In this document: piece by piece, positions 25,241-37,147 of the stretch | How positions within the stretch are numbered: position 1 is the stretch's first letter | Layout of the letters: each line of letters begins with the position of its first letter | Assembly (NCBI RefSeq): GCF_041146795.1 | Contig: NC_135185.1 | Coordinates: 12,373,529-12,437,528, forward strand | Direction of reading: 5' to 3' | Origin: Maylandia zebra | Taxonomy: Eukaryota > Chordata > Actinopteri > Cichliformes > Cichlidae | Length of the DNA: 64,000 nucleotides | Made by a program: the position numbers and the translations under genes | The notes under the pieces: generated by a model | The model's input: only the letters and a program-made list of their open reading frames with translations | Databases searched by the model: none | What the model was told of the DNA's origin: nothing

Positions 25241-26012
25241 AAGGTAGTCCTGCTCCTCTTTCTTTATTGCGTCCACTTTGTGTAGTGTGCCAGCACCACT
25301 GCAGAAGAACAGCTTCTGATGCTCGACAGCTGGTTCAGTGTTCTTAGCTTTGAAAACCGAATCTTAACTCGTCCAAACATACCACGCGTCATTGATGCCA
25401 AAGAGCTCAATCTTTAAAACTCTTCCTGAGACTGCATTTGGCTCGTCCATGTGGGCTGCTGCACATTTTTGAAGCAGGTGCTTTTTATGGTCGCGACCCT
25501 CGCAATCCATGATCATGTGAAACTCTCCAGTGTGGAAGACCGATGACTCCACACATTGACCAATACTCATTGGTCTGAGTATCAGTGGTTCCAGTGAGAG
25601 CTGCCAAACAATCCTTATTATGCTGGCAAAGATCTAATCAATCATGATCACTAAAGGTAACAGGCCTTGGGCTCGTTGAGTCGACCTTCAGCAGAACTTA
25701 TTAAAAGATTTAAGTGAATGTGTTTCCATGTGATTCACATCATTTTTATGCTCGTCTAACCTTTCAGTGACTCCCTTTGAGCTGTGAATGAGTGCATCCC
25801 CATCTGAGTAGAGGATGAAGCTGATCAGAGATCAGTATGTGTTAGTTTGCAGTGAGTCTTCCCTTTCATGTGTTTTAAATCATATAACTCTCAGCACATT
25901 TTATTTTGAAGGCGTGGCATTGAGCGTTTTTTTGAGGGGGAGTTTTGGTAGAGAAGACCGTGTGAGAACAAAGACAGGAGCTCAGGAAGTTGAGCATTTA
26001 GTCACCAGAGCG

Positions 26013-28778
26013 ATGGCTGGAGGGTGGAGGCTGAGCGCTGTGCTGCTGCTGAGTGAGTTTTGTTAAAGAACTTTTAAAAAAGCTTCCTGGAAGCAGAGCG
26101 TGTGTGCTCTTTATGACGAAGGGGAAAGTATTTTTATGTGGTGAATGTCCGTGTGATTGTGAGAGGAGCACGCCGAGGGTGAGATTGCGTCACTCGGTAT
26201 CCAGTCAGCCTTCGACAGCTTTCACTGTCTTTACTTAAATTTACTCGAGCAGTGATCCGATCTTGTTTTACTAACAACCTCGGGAAGGTAACACTAACAT
26301 GTTTCCTGTTGTGTAATCTGCACTGCAGTTATTTCCACGTGTCTGTGGCTGGATTCATCGCCGCGTCCTAAACTGACGATTATCTGTTTTTCTTTAGAGG
26401 AAGTTTAGTTTAGTGTAGCAGAGGAGGTTTCGTTCAGATTTTTACAGTTTGGTTCAGGTTGGTCTAAAGGTCTACACACACACACACACACACTCACTCA
26501 CTCACTCACTCACGTGTGTATGTGTGTGTGTGTGCTTGTTTGACAACAGAAAACCAACACGAGTCACGAGCCAGACGAGTCACAAGATCAGGCCATATTA
26601 CATCATTTCCTAGACATGACACTTCCCTGCGGGCCCACCTTTCTGTTCCAAAACTTGAACATCCGGATATTTGACTTTGTCAGTGATTTAAAAAAAAGAT
26701 TTTAAAGAAATTGAGCTTTGTACAGAGTGCAGGTTTCCCCAAACACTCTGAGTTATTACTGCTATAGTGACCAAGTGACCTTTTTTTATGCGACTGCGTA
26801 GCATTTTTATCAGCTGCCCCTCCTCCCACATGAGACAATGTTTACAAATGTTAACACGCCTGACAAATACACAAAGAAGGGACTCACAAGGATCAGAATG
26901 ACTAACACACTGTAAGCTGACCAAAGCTAAAAGTAAACTAAAACTGATTCACTCAGGTTTAAAAATGGGTCATTCATCTCCACAGGATGTAGTTAATCTG
27001 TTAATTGTTGTTATTTAAGCTCAGCAGAGAGCTCGTCTTTGGCATCAGCTAAAAAAAACAGCTTCATAACAATAACTCTGGCCTCAGACCACAAATATAA
27101 ACTTCCAAACTTTATGCAAACTGCACTCAGTACACTGTTGTATGGATTATGCAAAAACATGCGCCCTGCATAGTGTTTCTTTATTTGATATAAATCAGTT
27201 GCATGTAACTGTCTCACCTGAGCACACTCTTTGCCTCGACGGTTATATTTAAATGTACAACATGCTTAATAACGTTTGCATTTATTTATAAAGCTCACTG
27301 TAATTGGTCAGAATAAAGAAACCTCATCTTTCTGTTCCTAGGTGTGTTCGTGCAGGCTTTGAGCGGGCAGCCAGTGAAGTGCACCGTCTCCCATGATGGT
27401 GGCACGACCACGTACGCCCTCCAGACCGAGTTTTCTGACAAGGATGTGCAGAAGCCCGAGTTCTCGTGGTTTAACATCTCCGTGAGTGACCTCTCACATA
27501 TATGTTCTCTTATATATATCATAAACTTTAAAGGGTTCCATGTAATTTGTATTTATTCGGGATTTTGTCGCATGACAGGCTGATCATTTTTATTTGTTTT
27601 CATTTGCTGACTTTAGAAATACGTCCTCGCCAACCACCTCGATCAAATTGCTGTGGTGATAAGTCGCAGCTTCAACGCTCTCACTATCAGAGCTTGCATC
27701 GAAAACCTTTTCTGTGAAGGACACGTCAACTCCAAGGTACAACCCTCCAAATATGAGAAAAAACTTTATTCCACACTGGAGGGAAAAAACTTGCCTGTGT
27801 TATCGGACGTGTTGTAGTGTGAATAGTGCTGTTTGCTCAAGAGAGGTTGAGTTTACTCTGCAAATCTGCTAATCACAAAATAAATATGCAGGGAAAACAA
27901 TCCTGTCAGCAGTACTTCATCCTAATAACTGTCTCTTTTTGTTTTCCGTAGGGGAAACCTCTCGACTACACGGCCAACTGCACCAGTGAGTATCGCTGCC
28001 CCGTCCTCACATTGTGTCTGGTTTTTGTTTTCATCAATTTTGAAGTAAAATATGAATTTCTCGTGTTCTTTTGCAGCCGTCTGCCCTCCCGTAGCTTTGC
28101 CCGGAGACCAAGGTGAAAAAAACAGTCAGTATTTATGTCACTGTGTCTGTGTGTCACTAAAAGAGACGAAACTGAAATGAAACGTGATTAAATCACAGGA
28201 ATGTTTGGCAGCGTCTGCATGTTTTCACACGTGATGAACAAATACAGGAAAGGGCCTCATTATTAGATAACACATATCTGTAACACCAGTTACAGTGGAG
28301 AGATCAAACTTTGTTACACTAGTACTTTTTACCCGCTCTATTTATTTATGACATCATCTTTAAATAACAGTGTTGCATGCTGTGTGACGTCCCATTCAGG
28401 CTATTTAAGAGAGGTAATAAACTCTGAGAACGTGACTGTTTTTATTAGCTGTGAATAATTTATTTGGCCTTTAATGCAATATTAAATATTATTAAATCTG
28501 TTTTCCTTCTCAGGGAACTCTCATCACTGGATCATCCCTGTCATTGTCATTGTCATAGTGATAGTGATAGCGCTTGCATGCATCATCCTGTGCTGCAGAA
28601 ATGAAAATCTCAGGTAATCTTCTCCCCGTATATAAATCATACAATGACATGCTGTGTCCTCATCTGGCGTGTTCATAACTGCTGCTCTGTTTTCATTGGC
28701 AGGAGATGCCGCTGTGGGCAAACCAGAGGACTTTACATCGTCGGGAAGAAAGAAGCAGCAAAGCCAGAAATTGTGTAG
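26013..28778 (+). CDS. TM-A: unrecognised type I membrane protein, 181 aa
   Basis: Seven exons: 26013-26052, 27342-27481, 27617-27736, 27952-27985, 28077-28112, 28514-28613, 28703-28778. All have GT-AG junctions and sum to 546 nt in one frame. The product has a signal peptide (MAGGWRLSAVLLLSVFVQA), an ectodomain of about 100 residues with five cysteines and N-glycosylation sites NIS and NCT, one transmembrane helix near 129-150, and a tail of about 31 residues with a CC pair and CGQTRGLY. Exon 4 gives DYTANCT, the most conserved motif of the cluster. The start is the only ATG giving a signal peptide in phase with exon 2. I do not recognise the family; a distant immunoglobulin-like fold is conceivable but not shown. 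First of four tandem paralogues. Confidence 0.75.
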
Positions 28779-28881
28779 AAAGAACAGATCTGAAACGATG
28801 ATCTTTCCCCTTTTTTCACTTTGAAGTAGAGTGTGCATGAAAAGGTTAATCTCCACCTGTGAGTGGATGCTTTCTGTAGTT

Positions 28882-28920
28882 TCCCACTGCATCTACACAG
28901 TAAGTGTAGATGCAGTGGGA
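28882..28920. repeat. Perfect 17-bp inverted repeat, 5-nt loop
   Basis: Left arm 28882-28898 (TCCCACTGCATCTACAC), loop AGTAA, right arm 28904-28920, fully complementary. It lies about 100 nt after the TM-A stop, so it would fold in the mRNA 3' UTR. Confidence 0.9.
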
Positions 28921-29097
28921 GTGTGGACACTTCCTCTGGACTCATCTTCAGTTTCTCTTTGTTCGTACTTTGGCACAGTTAATGACAGCACAGTGGTGGT
29001 AATGAGTGACAGAATGACACTTATGTGACTGGATGCTGGAGACTTGAGGTGCTAAACTCTAAGTCATGTGTGACCTTTTATTTTAAGCATTACTTAA

Positions 29098-29245
29098 TGA
29101 TGATAATAATAATAATAATAATAATAATTCGTCTCTGAAGCAGTGGGCAGCCACTGGGCACCCGGGGAGCAGCGTGTAGGGACGGTACCTTGCTCAGGGG
29201 TACCTCAGGGTAGCTGTTTAGTGGATTCGAACCCTCCTGTTTTGC
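29098..29245 (-). mobile_element. tRNA-derived SINE fragment
   Basis: Reverse-oriented. The minus strand has GGGTTCGAATCCAC (B-box), then CTGAGCAAGGTACCGTCCCT, TGCTCCCCGGG and a (TTA)n tail. It matches the SINE at 56085-56317 and is missing the 5' A-box part. Confidence 0.7.
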
Positions 29246-29334
29246 ATTATACTTGCCAAAGCTGAACCCCAGCTCACTGATTAGTGTTACTGTAACTGTA
29301 TCTGGCTACGGCCTCGATCCCGTTGTTGATTTTA

Positions 29335-29560
29335 TTCCACTTGCCGGTTAGCTGTGAGGGATTGGTGCACAGGTGAAAAGTTCTCTGGGCTGTGGAAGCT
29401 CTCAGACTCTTTGCTGCACCAGCGAGTGCACTTTGAGGAGCCAAAAAGCATTAATACATTAATACAACCCCCCCCCCCCCCCCCCCCCCCCCCCCGTGTA
29501 AACCAGCTGTGGAAGCTCAGAGACTCATAATGCAGCACCAGGGCGTGCACTTTCAGTGTC
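29335..29560. repeat. Flank repeat shared by three family members, copy 1
   Basis: Carries TTAGCTGTGAGGGATTGGTG and CAGGTGAAAAGTTCTCTGGG, then AGCACCAGGGCGTGCACTTT. The same words follow TM-C (about 40070-40340) and, interrupted, TM-D (about 58110-58480). This marks the extent of the tandem duplication unit. Confidence 0.75.
29467..29495. repeat. Long C homopolymer
   Basis: About 29 consecutive C within the shared flank repeat downstream of TM-A. The TM-C and TM-D flanks carry only short C-runs at the matching place. Confidence 0.9.
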
Positions 29561-29860
29561 CTATAGCATTACAGCACATAGTATATATAACATATAGTAA
29601 TATAAAGATGAATATAGATGACTTACTATCTATATGCTACTGATATTTTATAATATGAAACTATATTATTTATATATAAATATATTATTTTTATTATTAT
29701 ATAACTTATAAAGATGAACATTGCGATCTTAAACTACTCGTCATGTGTCCTCTTTACGCTGTCCTTATGAAGTGTATATTTTAAGCTGTCAATCAAACAT
29801 TTGTTTCTCTATCTGCTGTATTACTGTTTCTTTTTCACTCATTAAAAGCTTCTGCTCAGA

Positions 29861-31571
29861 CTCATGAGCTCATTGTATTTTTTGCAGCTCATGCTTGGTT
29901 TTAGTTTGTTTTTTCTTTCTTCCTGTTTTTCCTACAGGGGCTTTTTTTGGGTCTTCTATCTGGTGATATGTTCTGAGCCAATTGAAGCTGAGCAGGTGGG
30001 TTGACACATGCACAAGGAAATGATTGGTCATGTTTGTGCTGCTGCCACTTCAGAACACAATGCCTCTGCACATTTAAGCAATGACAGTCACGAGTCTTGT
30101 TCTGGGGTGGGGGCTTTTTGATGAAGCTACAGAGGAGTCCTTAAACGTTCTTCATTTTTTTTGCTGATGTAAAATTTAAAAATGTAGTTATAAAATCCAG
30201 AATGCATGCTGGTGCTGCGGGTGGCCGTGTAACTCCAACAGCATTTACTGTGTGTGTACATAACAGGAAGGAAGAGGGCAGAGGGGCTTTTCTAATTCAC
30301 TGCAAGAAAAATCACTGGTGGGAGTTTCCCTGCACATGAACCTGCAGCGACACTCCAAACTCGTTGCTTGTTTATATACAGTATGTATCTTTAGCTTATA
30401 TTCAGCCACAGACACAAACTGTTTGACCCAAAACATTGACTTTCACACATGCTACTCCATAACATGGTGATGTCACCGTGTTTCCCTTTCTGTGAGGTTA
30501 CTGCAGGTCAGACAGCAGCTTATGTAACATTACAAGTATACAGAACACGCATGGATGTGGTGTGAGTAGTGTCAGCCAATAGGGAGGAAGCCGTCTGGCA
30601 GAGCATGCCATAGTATACAGTCATCCTCACGTTGAGGTAACTAGGCCACAACCGTGTGACCTTACGTGACTGGTGTGCATTGCGGTGGAAGAAGAATTTA
30701 GAGATTTCCTGGAGCGTTCAAAGAATTTGCAGTCTCAGAACAAACCAAACCAAAACAGTCTGTCAGCTGCTGTAATCAAAGTGGTTTTAATCCTCATAGC
30801 CATATAATGAAACAGCTCGAGGTGGATAGATGTTAAAAAAATGTTATAAATATAAGTAGTGGTTAATAAAAACAAAGAAAATAAAGAAGAAGAATGAGGT
30901 CAAGTTAAGTAACCGTGTTGCAATAAACACTTCTGTTTTTTATTATTTGCAGAATGACATTGCAAAATGTTTATATTTAAAATCTGAAACCATAATTTTG
31001 GCTCTGAGTCTGTTTCTTTGGTTTCCTCTTTCCTTGTGTTTGGGTCAAAGGTCAACCAAATCACAACAGTGTGTGTATAGCATAAACCATGTAGTTTATG
31101 ATTATTTTTCTCCAAAGGACTTCTTGATTCTCTCTGCGTGGCTGATGTGAGATGACTTTAAAGTCATTTTTGGTCTTTGAGGTGTGCTTTGGTTCATTAT
31201 GAACTTCTCCACAAACCAGAGGTTGGAGCGTGACTTTGAAGAAAGGAGCACTGCTCATCCTTCATTTTTTAAGCTACCCAAAAACTTTCTTCCTATTTTT
31301 TTCTCATTTCTTTTTATTGTTTTGGCGGCTGAATTTTGCTACGTGACTCCCTGCAAAATCCTTTTTCTGATGTGTTATGATTTGTAACCTGTGGCTGAGA
31401 AACACCTCGGTCTTCCCCCAAAGAGTTGGAGGAAGTAGGTGGAGGAGTGAAGGGCAAGATGCGGGGCCCTGCGATGAATTAAAGGTGTGGTCTCTGTGTG
31501 GAGCTTTCAAAAGAAATCTGCAGTTCGTTTCAAGACAGAAGGACTGTGAAGACTGTGAGACACCGGCAGCG
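29861..31571. other. Intergenic between TM-A and TM-B
   Basis: No gene or clear transposon. AT-rich with short non-coding frames. The TM-B promoter presumably lies within the last few hundred bases; no TATA box stands out. Confidence 0.5.
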
Positions 31572-33897
31572 ATGCTTTCAAGTGAGTAAAGAACAAAAGA
31601 CTTTCAGTGTGAATAACCTGAGTGAGTCTGCTGCATTGCGTTGTTTCTGCACTCATTTAAAATGTGTTTCCTGAGTATTTTGCATTCATCGTTTTATTTG
31701 TTTTTCATGTTAGAATGAGTTCAGTTTTCCTTCAAGCACTTAAAGCTCACCTTCACTCCCAGCTTCACTGTTGCTTTGTTTTTGGGTCTTTGCTTCACTT
31801 TTTTTTGTTGAAAAAGAAGAAAGCAAAGTGGCACATTTATGCTATAAATGTGACGTTGCAGCTCATTTAAAGCTGACCAAGCATGTGTCATGACAGAAGT
31901 CAGGCACAAAGATAAGCATCGCTCTCACTGTTTGAACTTGAGCGGTGTGAGCGTTAGTGGTGTTCCTTCCTGTTTACCTGATCGATAATCAAGTCAGAGG
32001 CCGAGGAGACGTCTGCTACAGTGTGTAATGAAGTCAGTGGAGTTGATTGCTGTGACTAATTACTGTAGGCTCCACTCAGATCTGAGCGAGTGATTATTGG
32101 TCTAGAATCACCAGCTGTCAGACCTAATATGAAACCTGTCCAGACAATCCCGTATTTCTTCAAGGGAAGTGAGAATGTATCAAAAATGCCCCGACTGAAA
32201 CTTTAACAGTTATTGGAGAAGAAAAAAGAAGGCGGCACAAAGACTGTCACATGAGAGCTTTTCCTATACTTAAAGAACCCAAAACACCGCTTTTAAGCTT
32301 TATCTTACCTCTAATCTGCAGAGTGTGTTTATTTTTCAAGTTTGGTATATCAGTATACCTGAGCTCGTCACTCCAGTACAGCTGTATGCACGGATTAGGA
32401 CAATGTCTGTTTTTCATACAAGCATAAAGACATTAATGGCGGTTTTGAGTCTTATTAGCTTGTTTGTGTTTACCATAAATATAAAGATTAAATACCAATA
32501 AAAGCACATTTTTGTCCACAGGTAGACTTCAGCTCTCCAGCATACAGGACTTGATGTGCAATGTGTCCCACGGTGGTGGCACAGCCAAATACAACATCCA
32601 GAAGTTTGTTGATTTCATGGATGCAAACAGATCCAAGCTCGAGTTCTCCTGGATCACTGCAGACGTGAGTAGGACGACTCAGAGCAGCTTCCCATTTTAA
32701 GATGTGGTTAACACTATTATCATACATTTAAGGTCAAGCTTTATTCAAATATATCTGTAAGAACATGTGATTTTGTTGTGTGATGAACTGTTTTTTAAAA
32801 TTTCTTTTTATTTTCTGACTTCAGAAAAGTGTCCTCGCAAACCACCTGGACCACGCGAAGCAGGTGATAAGTAGCAGCTGCGACACTCTCGTCACCTCAA
32901 GCTGCTACCCAAACGTTGTCTATGAAGGACATGTCGTCTTAGAGGTATATTAGAGCATAAAAGACAATCTAAGATGTGAGGGTGAAGTTTCTGTGCTTGC
33001 ATGGTTTGTGGGCAAAGTGTTTTCGAAGAACAGTAAGGGCGCAGAGGCTTAGTTTAGGAGTGGGTTCGCTCGCTGTGGAAATCTGATAAACATGCTCAGA
33101 AGTATCGCAACCACATAGTAAACTGATAAACTCTCAGTTAAATTCTCAGATAAACTGAGACATCTAATTGTCTGTTTATTTTCCACAGGGGACGGTTCGA
33201 GATTACACAGCCAATTGCACAAGTTAGTCACCGTCCTCCCACATGAGCAATGTTCTGAATATTTTCTTCTCCTTTTCATATCATTTGAGCTTTTTATGAC
33301 TTTTCTCTCTTTCTTTCACAGCTACCTGCCCTGCAAAAGGTCTGTTTGATGGAAAAGGTGGGACAAAAGTCTTAATCTGCATAACGTATGATTTTTAGAT
33401 CAAAGTTAAAAGGAATTGGTGATTAAGATGCTGGAAATTTTCAACCGCACGCATCTTCTGTTACTTGGAGTAAAATTGCTGCAGCTGCAAAACCACAGAC
33501 AGCTGTCTTTCACTTTCATTCTTACAGCACAACAAAAGTCATGCATCATAGAACTAGAATGCCTAAAAAGGAAAAAGTGTTTTGAGGAAACTGTTTTTGT
33601 GATTTGGTACTAGGGGAGTCCTGCTTGACTGTAATCCCTCCTTTCATGATTGCTGTCATGGTTATCCTGACAGTCCTACTGCTGGCAGGCCTCATGGTGT
33701 GCCTCGTGCGCTCTAGAAGGTATTCTTTTAATTGTGTCAGCATATAAATGCATCACAGTTACCTGACGTGTTTTAAATAGTTATTCTCTTGTCACTGAAG
33801 AAACAATGGTGCACCCGTGATGCAAGACTCCGCACTGCAGAGGAAAGTCCGAATACCAGCTGATGTGGAGACGGGAAATCCGGAGAGCAACGTGTAA
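31572..33897 (+). CDS. TM-B: unrecognised membrane protein, 181 aa, no clear signal peptide
   Basis: Exons 31572-31581 (MLS), 32522-32664, 32825-32944, 33189-33222, 33322-33357, 33614-33719, 33801-33897; 546 nt in one frame with the same intron phases as its paralogues. The ectodomain has five cysteines, glycosylation sites NVS and NCT, and the shared ANHLDH and DYTANCT motifs. Transmembrane helix near 122-144. The tail ends PADVETGNPESNV, sharing ADVETG with TM-C and TM-D. Exon 1 is the weak point. The only in-phase ATG before a good donor gives MLSSRLQLSSIQ, which is not a convincing signal peptide. The true first exon may be further upstream, may be shared with TM-A by splicing, or the copy may be decaying. 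Polyadenylation signals AATAAA at 34051 and 34068. Confidence 0.65.
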
Positions 33898-34966
33898 AAG
33901 TTTCTCTGCACATGCTGGATTCAAACTTTGTGTTGATGCCTCTGCAGTATTTTATTAATGATATTCGTCCGTTATATATCTTTGTTTTTCTGTGTTTTTG
34001 TCAGGCAGTTACAGAAACACAGCAGAGTTTCCACTCAGGACCCCCAGTATAATAAATACGCTTGAATAATAAAGTCATTGTTTTAGTGCATTAATGTGTA
34101 AAATGTGTCCACCGGGTCAGTAGATCAGAGCTGTAATGGCCCTGACAAAGGCCACTTTCATGACTTCATGGGCTATTCTGCTACTACAGGGTTACCAAGT
34201 AAGAGTATGTCATAATTTATTAGAAGATTTAAATTTTTATGAGAAAAAAATCAGCAACTTAAGCTTTAAAATCAGTGGATTGAGTGAATGCTGTGTGCCT
34301 CTTTAGACTGACCTCCGCCTGCTGCAGGTACTAGAAAGAAGGAGCCTGCAGCAGTTTACAAGAAAACCCTGACAAATTTAAAGTTGCAGCACTTTATCTG
34401 TAGATGCACTTGGATCCCAATGGGAGCAGCTGAAGACATGGCTTTTCTTCACTTTTAAACTATGCATGCAGACGGTTTGATGAAGGGCTTTTATTCGGGT
34501 TTTAATGTGAAATTTACGATGGCCCAGAGAGATCAAATCCACTGGAACTTGGAGAAACATCCACAAGTAGAAACACAATCATCACATAATTGATGTGAGA
34601 TTGTAGATACATGTGTGCTATTAGCTGTTTGCTCTCCGTTTGTCACTTCCACAGCTGCTCCGTCACATTATTGTCTCACTTCCTTGTTTTCCAAAGTTGC
34701 AGTGCGTTTGACCTCTCAGGGCCTCCGTGGAAAAGTTTGTAAGAAGAGACTCCTCACTAGTGAGGGTCAATTTTAAGCTGGTTTGCTTTGTAGATGAAAT
34801 CTATATTTAACCCAGCTGTATCGCAGTGTGATTTCCTTTTGTTTAAAATCAATAAAATCTTCTGTTTGTGATCATGATTTTGTCTTTATCGTGTGTTGTG
34901 GGTGCAACTTCTTTCTTTTTTTCACATCTTTCAGGGACAGAAGCTTTTCAGATGAGAGGGAAAATT

Positions 34967-35240
34967 TGGTTCAATTTTATTTTATTTATTTAGTGAAAAT
35001 CACAACAACAGTCATCTCCAGGCCCTTAATATTGGAAGGTAAAGATCATACAGCGTATTGTACAGTAATTCAGGGAAACCCCCAACAATCTGACCACTCC
35101 CTATGCGCAAGCACTGCTTTGGGAAGATTTTCCTTCCCACTGCCAATCTAACAGGAAGAATCCTCCTGCAGAAGGGAGGGAGACAGGACAAAAGACATGC
35201 TGTGGAAGAGAGCCAGATAACTGATGATTAAATGCAGAGT
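34967..35240. mobile_element. Fish interspersed repeat (SINE/LINE tail type)
   Basis: TTCAATTTTATTTTATTTAT, then ATCACAACAACAGTCATCTC, GGGAAACCCCCAACAATC, TAACAGGAAGAATCCTCCTG and GACAGGACAAAAGACATGCT. This order of words is that of a very common teleost dispersed repeat that I recognise by pattern, not by search. Diverged and internally shortened. A short piece of the same type lies at 39892-39942. Confidence 0.55.
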
Positions 35241-36617
35241 GTTATATAAACACATGGTCAGAGAAAGTGAAACGCTCGGTGCATCATGGAAGTCCCCCAG
35301 CAGCGTACGTGTGTCTGCAGAAATGTACGCAGGACCTTAAACGTCAGCCCACTTCCCTTAAGCTGCAGCATGTAGGAGCGTGCACACGGATATATTTTAT
35401 CTTTGGAGCCATTTGGAGCTCAATTCGGCTCTGCTACAAATTCCACCACAGTTGCCAGGAGGATGCATGCAATGATGGCTACACGTGTTTCCTTGTAGGT
35501 AACCATGTTTAATTGGAAGAACAACGATTTCAAGCATCACCCTCCTTTTAATGCATCCAGTCTGCTATTCTAACTCAGTGAGCATAACATAATGATCTCC
35601 AGCCTTGTGCTCGTCAACATTTTCACCTGAGTTGATGAGGACATTATTGAAATGATCTCAGCAGGTCCTTTTATGGCATGAAATGCTGAATGATGAAATG
35701 CAGTGGAAATTGAAATTTTGAGATTAAGTTCATTTTCATGGCAAAGAAGGATTTTGCAATTCATCTGATCACTCTTCATAACATTCTAGAGTACATGGAA
35801 ATTGCTATCATAAAAACTGAAGCAGCAAAATTTGTGGAAACCAGTATTTGTGACTGTACCACAAGCTGCTGTGTGCCTTCTCTTTACTCTTTTCTTGCAT
35901 TCAGAGTGAGTCCTTATGTCTCTTTCTAGAAAAGCTACCTGAACTGTAGTAACCCTCACGTCAGTTCCAAGGAGCTAGTCTGACAATACAGTGAAACAAT
36001 GAAGGGGATTTTTTGCTTTCTCTGTTTTCTCTGTATTTCTGCTGATGAGCTTCTTGGAAGCTTGAAACAATGTGGGCAAGGCAGCGCTCTATTTGAGGTC
36101 TACTTTAACGTGAAAGCACCTTCTTTATTGCACATTACTCACAGAGTTTCTGATCCTCAACCTTGGTGCGGTCTTAACTTTTTTTTTCAGCTACATCAGG
36201 TCACGAATGCTTTTAATTTTCTTTCACTCTGATTTTTTAGGGAATTTTATGTCAGCATCTGTTGAAACTGACTACATTTAGGATTAGAGATTAGTTTCTG
36301 AGGGACAGGAGTACATGCTTGTACTCGCAGAAGCGCGTGTATCACATTCAATTAGGTTTAATCCCAGCAGCCCAGTGCATAGCCATTCCTCTTGGATCAC
36401 ATCATCAGGACGAAACCCGCTCCCGTCCTGCTGCACCGACTCCCTCATTTTCATGGTATTGTTACTTTACATTTACATTACTCCCGCTTGCATCATCAAA
36501 AGTACGAAGTTCCGCTTAGGATTTTTAACAATAAAAGCACAAGCCTAACTTCAATGCAGCAATCTGAAACCATAAAGCACAATATTCAAATATGAGAAAT
36601 AATAAACTAGCCTGAAG

Positions 36618-36694
<77 letters not shown>

Positions 36695-37147
36695 CGCACA
36701 GTAGTTGAGACTACTCTTAATCGGTGCCAAACAAGCTTGCAGGAGCTGCTCCATTTGGATTGAATGCATCACTCATTGCTTTTTCAGCAGCGGTTTTAAT
36801 AACTGGTCGTGTTTATTGCATTATTATAGATAAATAACATATTACTTTATGGTTTGTTATTTTTGGTTCATCTCAAACACACTCACACACTAACAGGAAA
36901 TCCCCTACACTGGATTAAAAACTACACCTGGAATAAAGTGAAACTTCAATTGAAAAAAATAATTTGATTTAAAGACCAATATTAATCTTCACCCACGTCT
37001 GGGAAATAGTGAAATCTAAGCTTCTTCTTTCTAACTTTATTTTGAAAGCCTCACTTCCTGCAACGATGTGAAAAAATGAGCAAGACAGAAGTCTCCAGGA
37101 GCTGGCTGCAGGCTCATGAAAGAAGTGGAGATCACGCGCGAGGAAAG
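35241..37147. other. Intergenic between TM-B and TM-C
   Basis: No supported gene. Contains a long (TG)n/(CG)n tract at 36619-36698. A frame at 35999-36232 starts with a signal-like MKGIFCFLCFLCISA but lacks any other coding support. Confidence 0.5.
36619..36698. repeat. (TG)n followed by (CG)n tract
   Basis: About 34 TG units running into CGCGCGCGCG. An alternating purine-pyrimidine tract of about 80 bp, a strong Z-DNA candidate. Confidence 0.95.

Larger units (their letters stand above)
28779..29860 (+). other. TM-A 3' UTR/flank
   Basis: Contains a perfect 17-bp hairpin (28882-28920), an (ATA)n run, a minus-strand SINE fragment, a C-run of about 30, and an ATTAAA variant polyadenylation signal at 29841-29846. 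Part of it (about 29335-29560) recurs downstream of TM-C and TM-D, so the duplicated unit includes this flank. Confidence 0.5.

Noticed and set aside
24945-25276. Three antisense frames of 66-82 codons
   Set aside because: They lie inside a SINE; its promoter boxes explain the sequence.
35999-36232. Frame starting MKGIFCFLCFLCISA
   Set aside because: The leader-like start is low-complexity T-rich sequence; no splice partners, no paralogue match to the membrane family.
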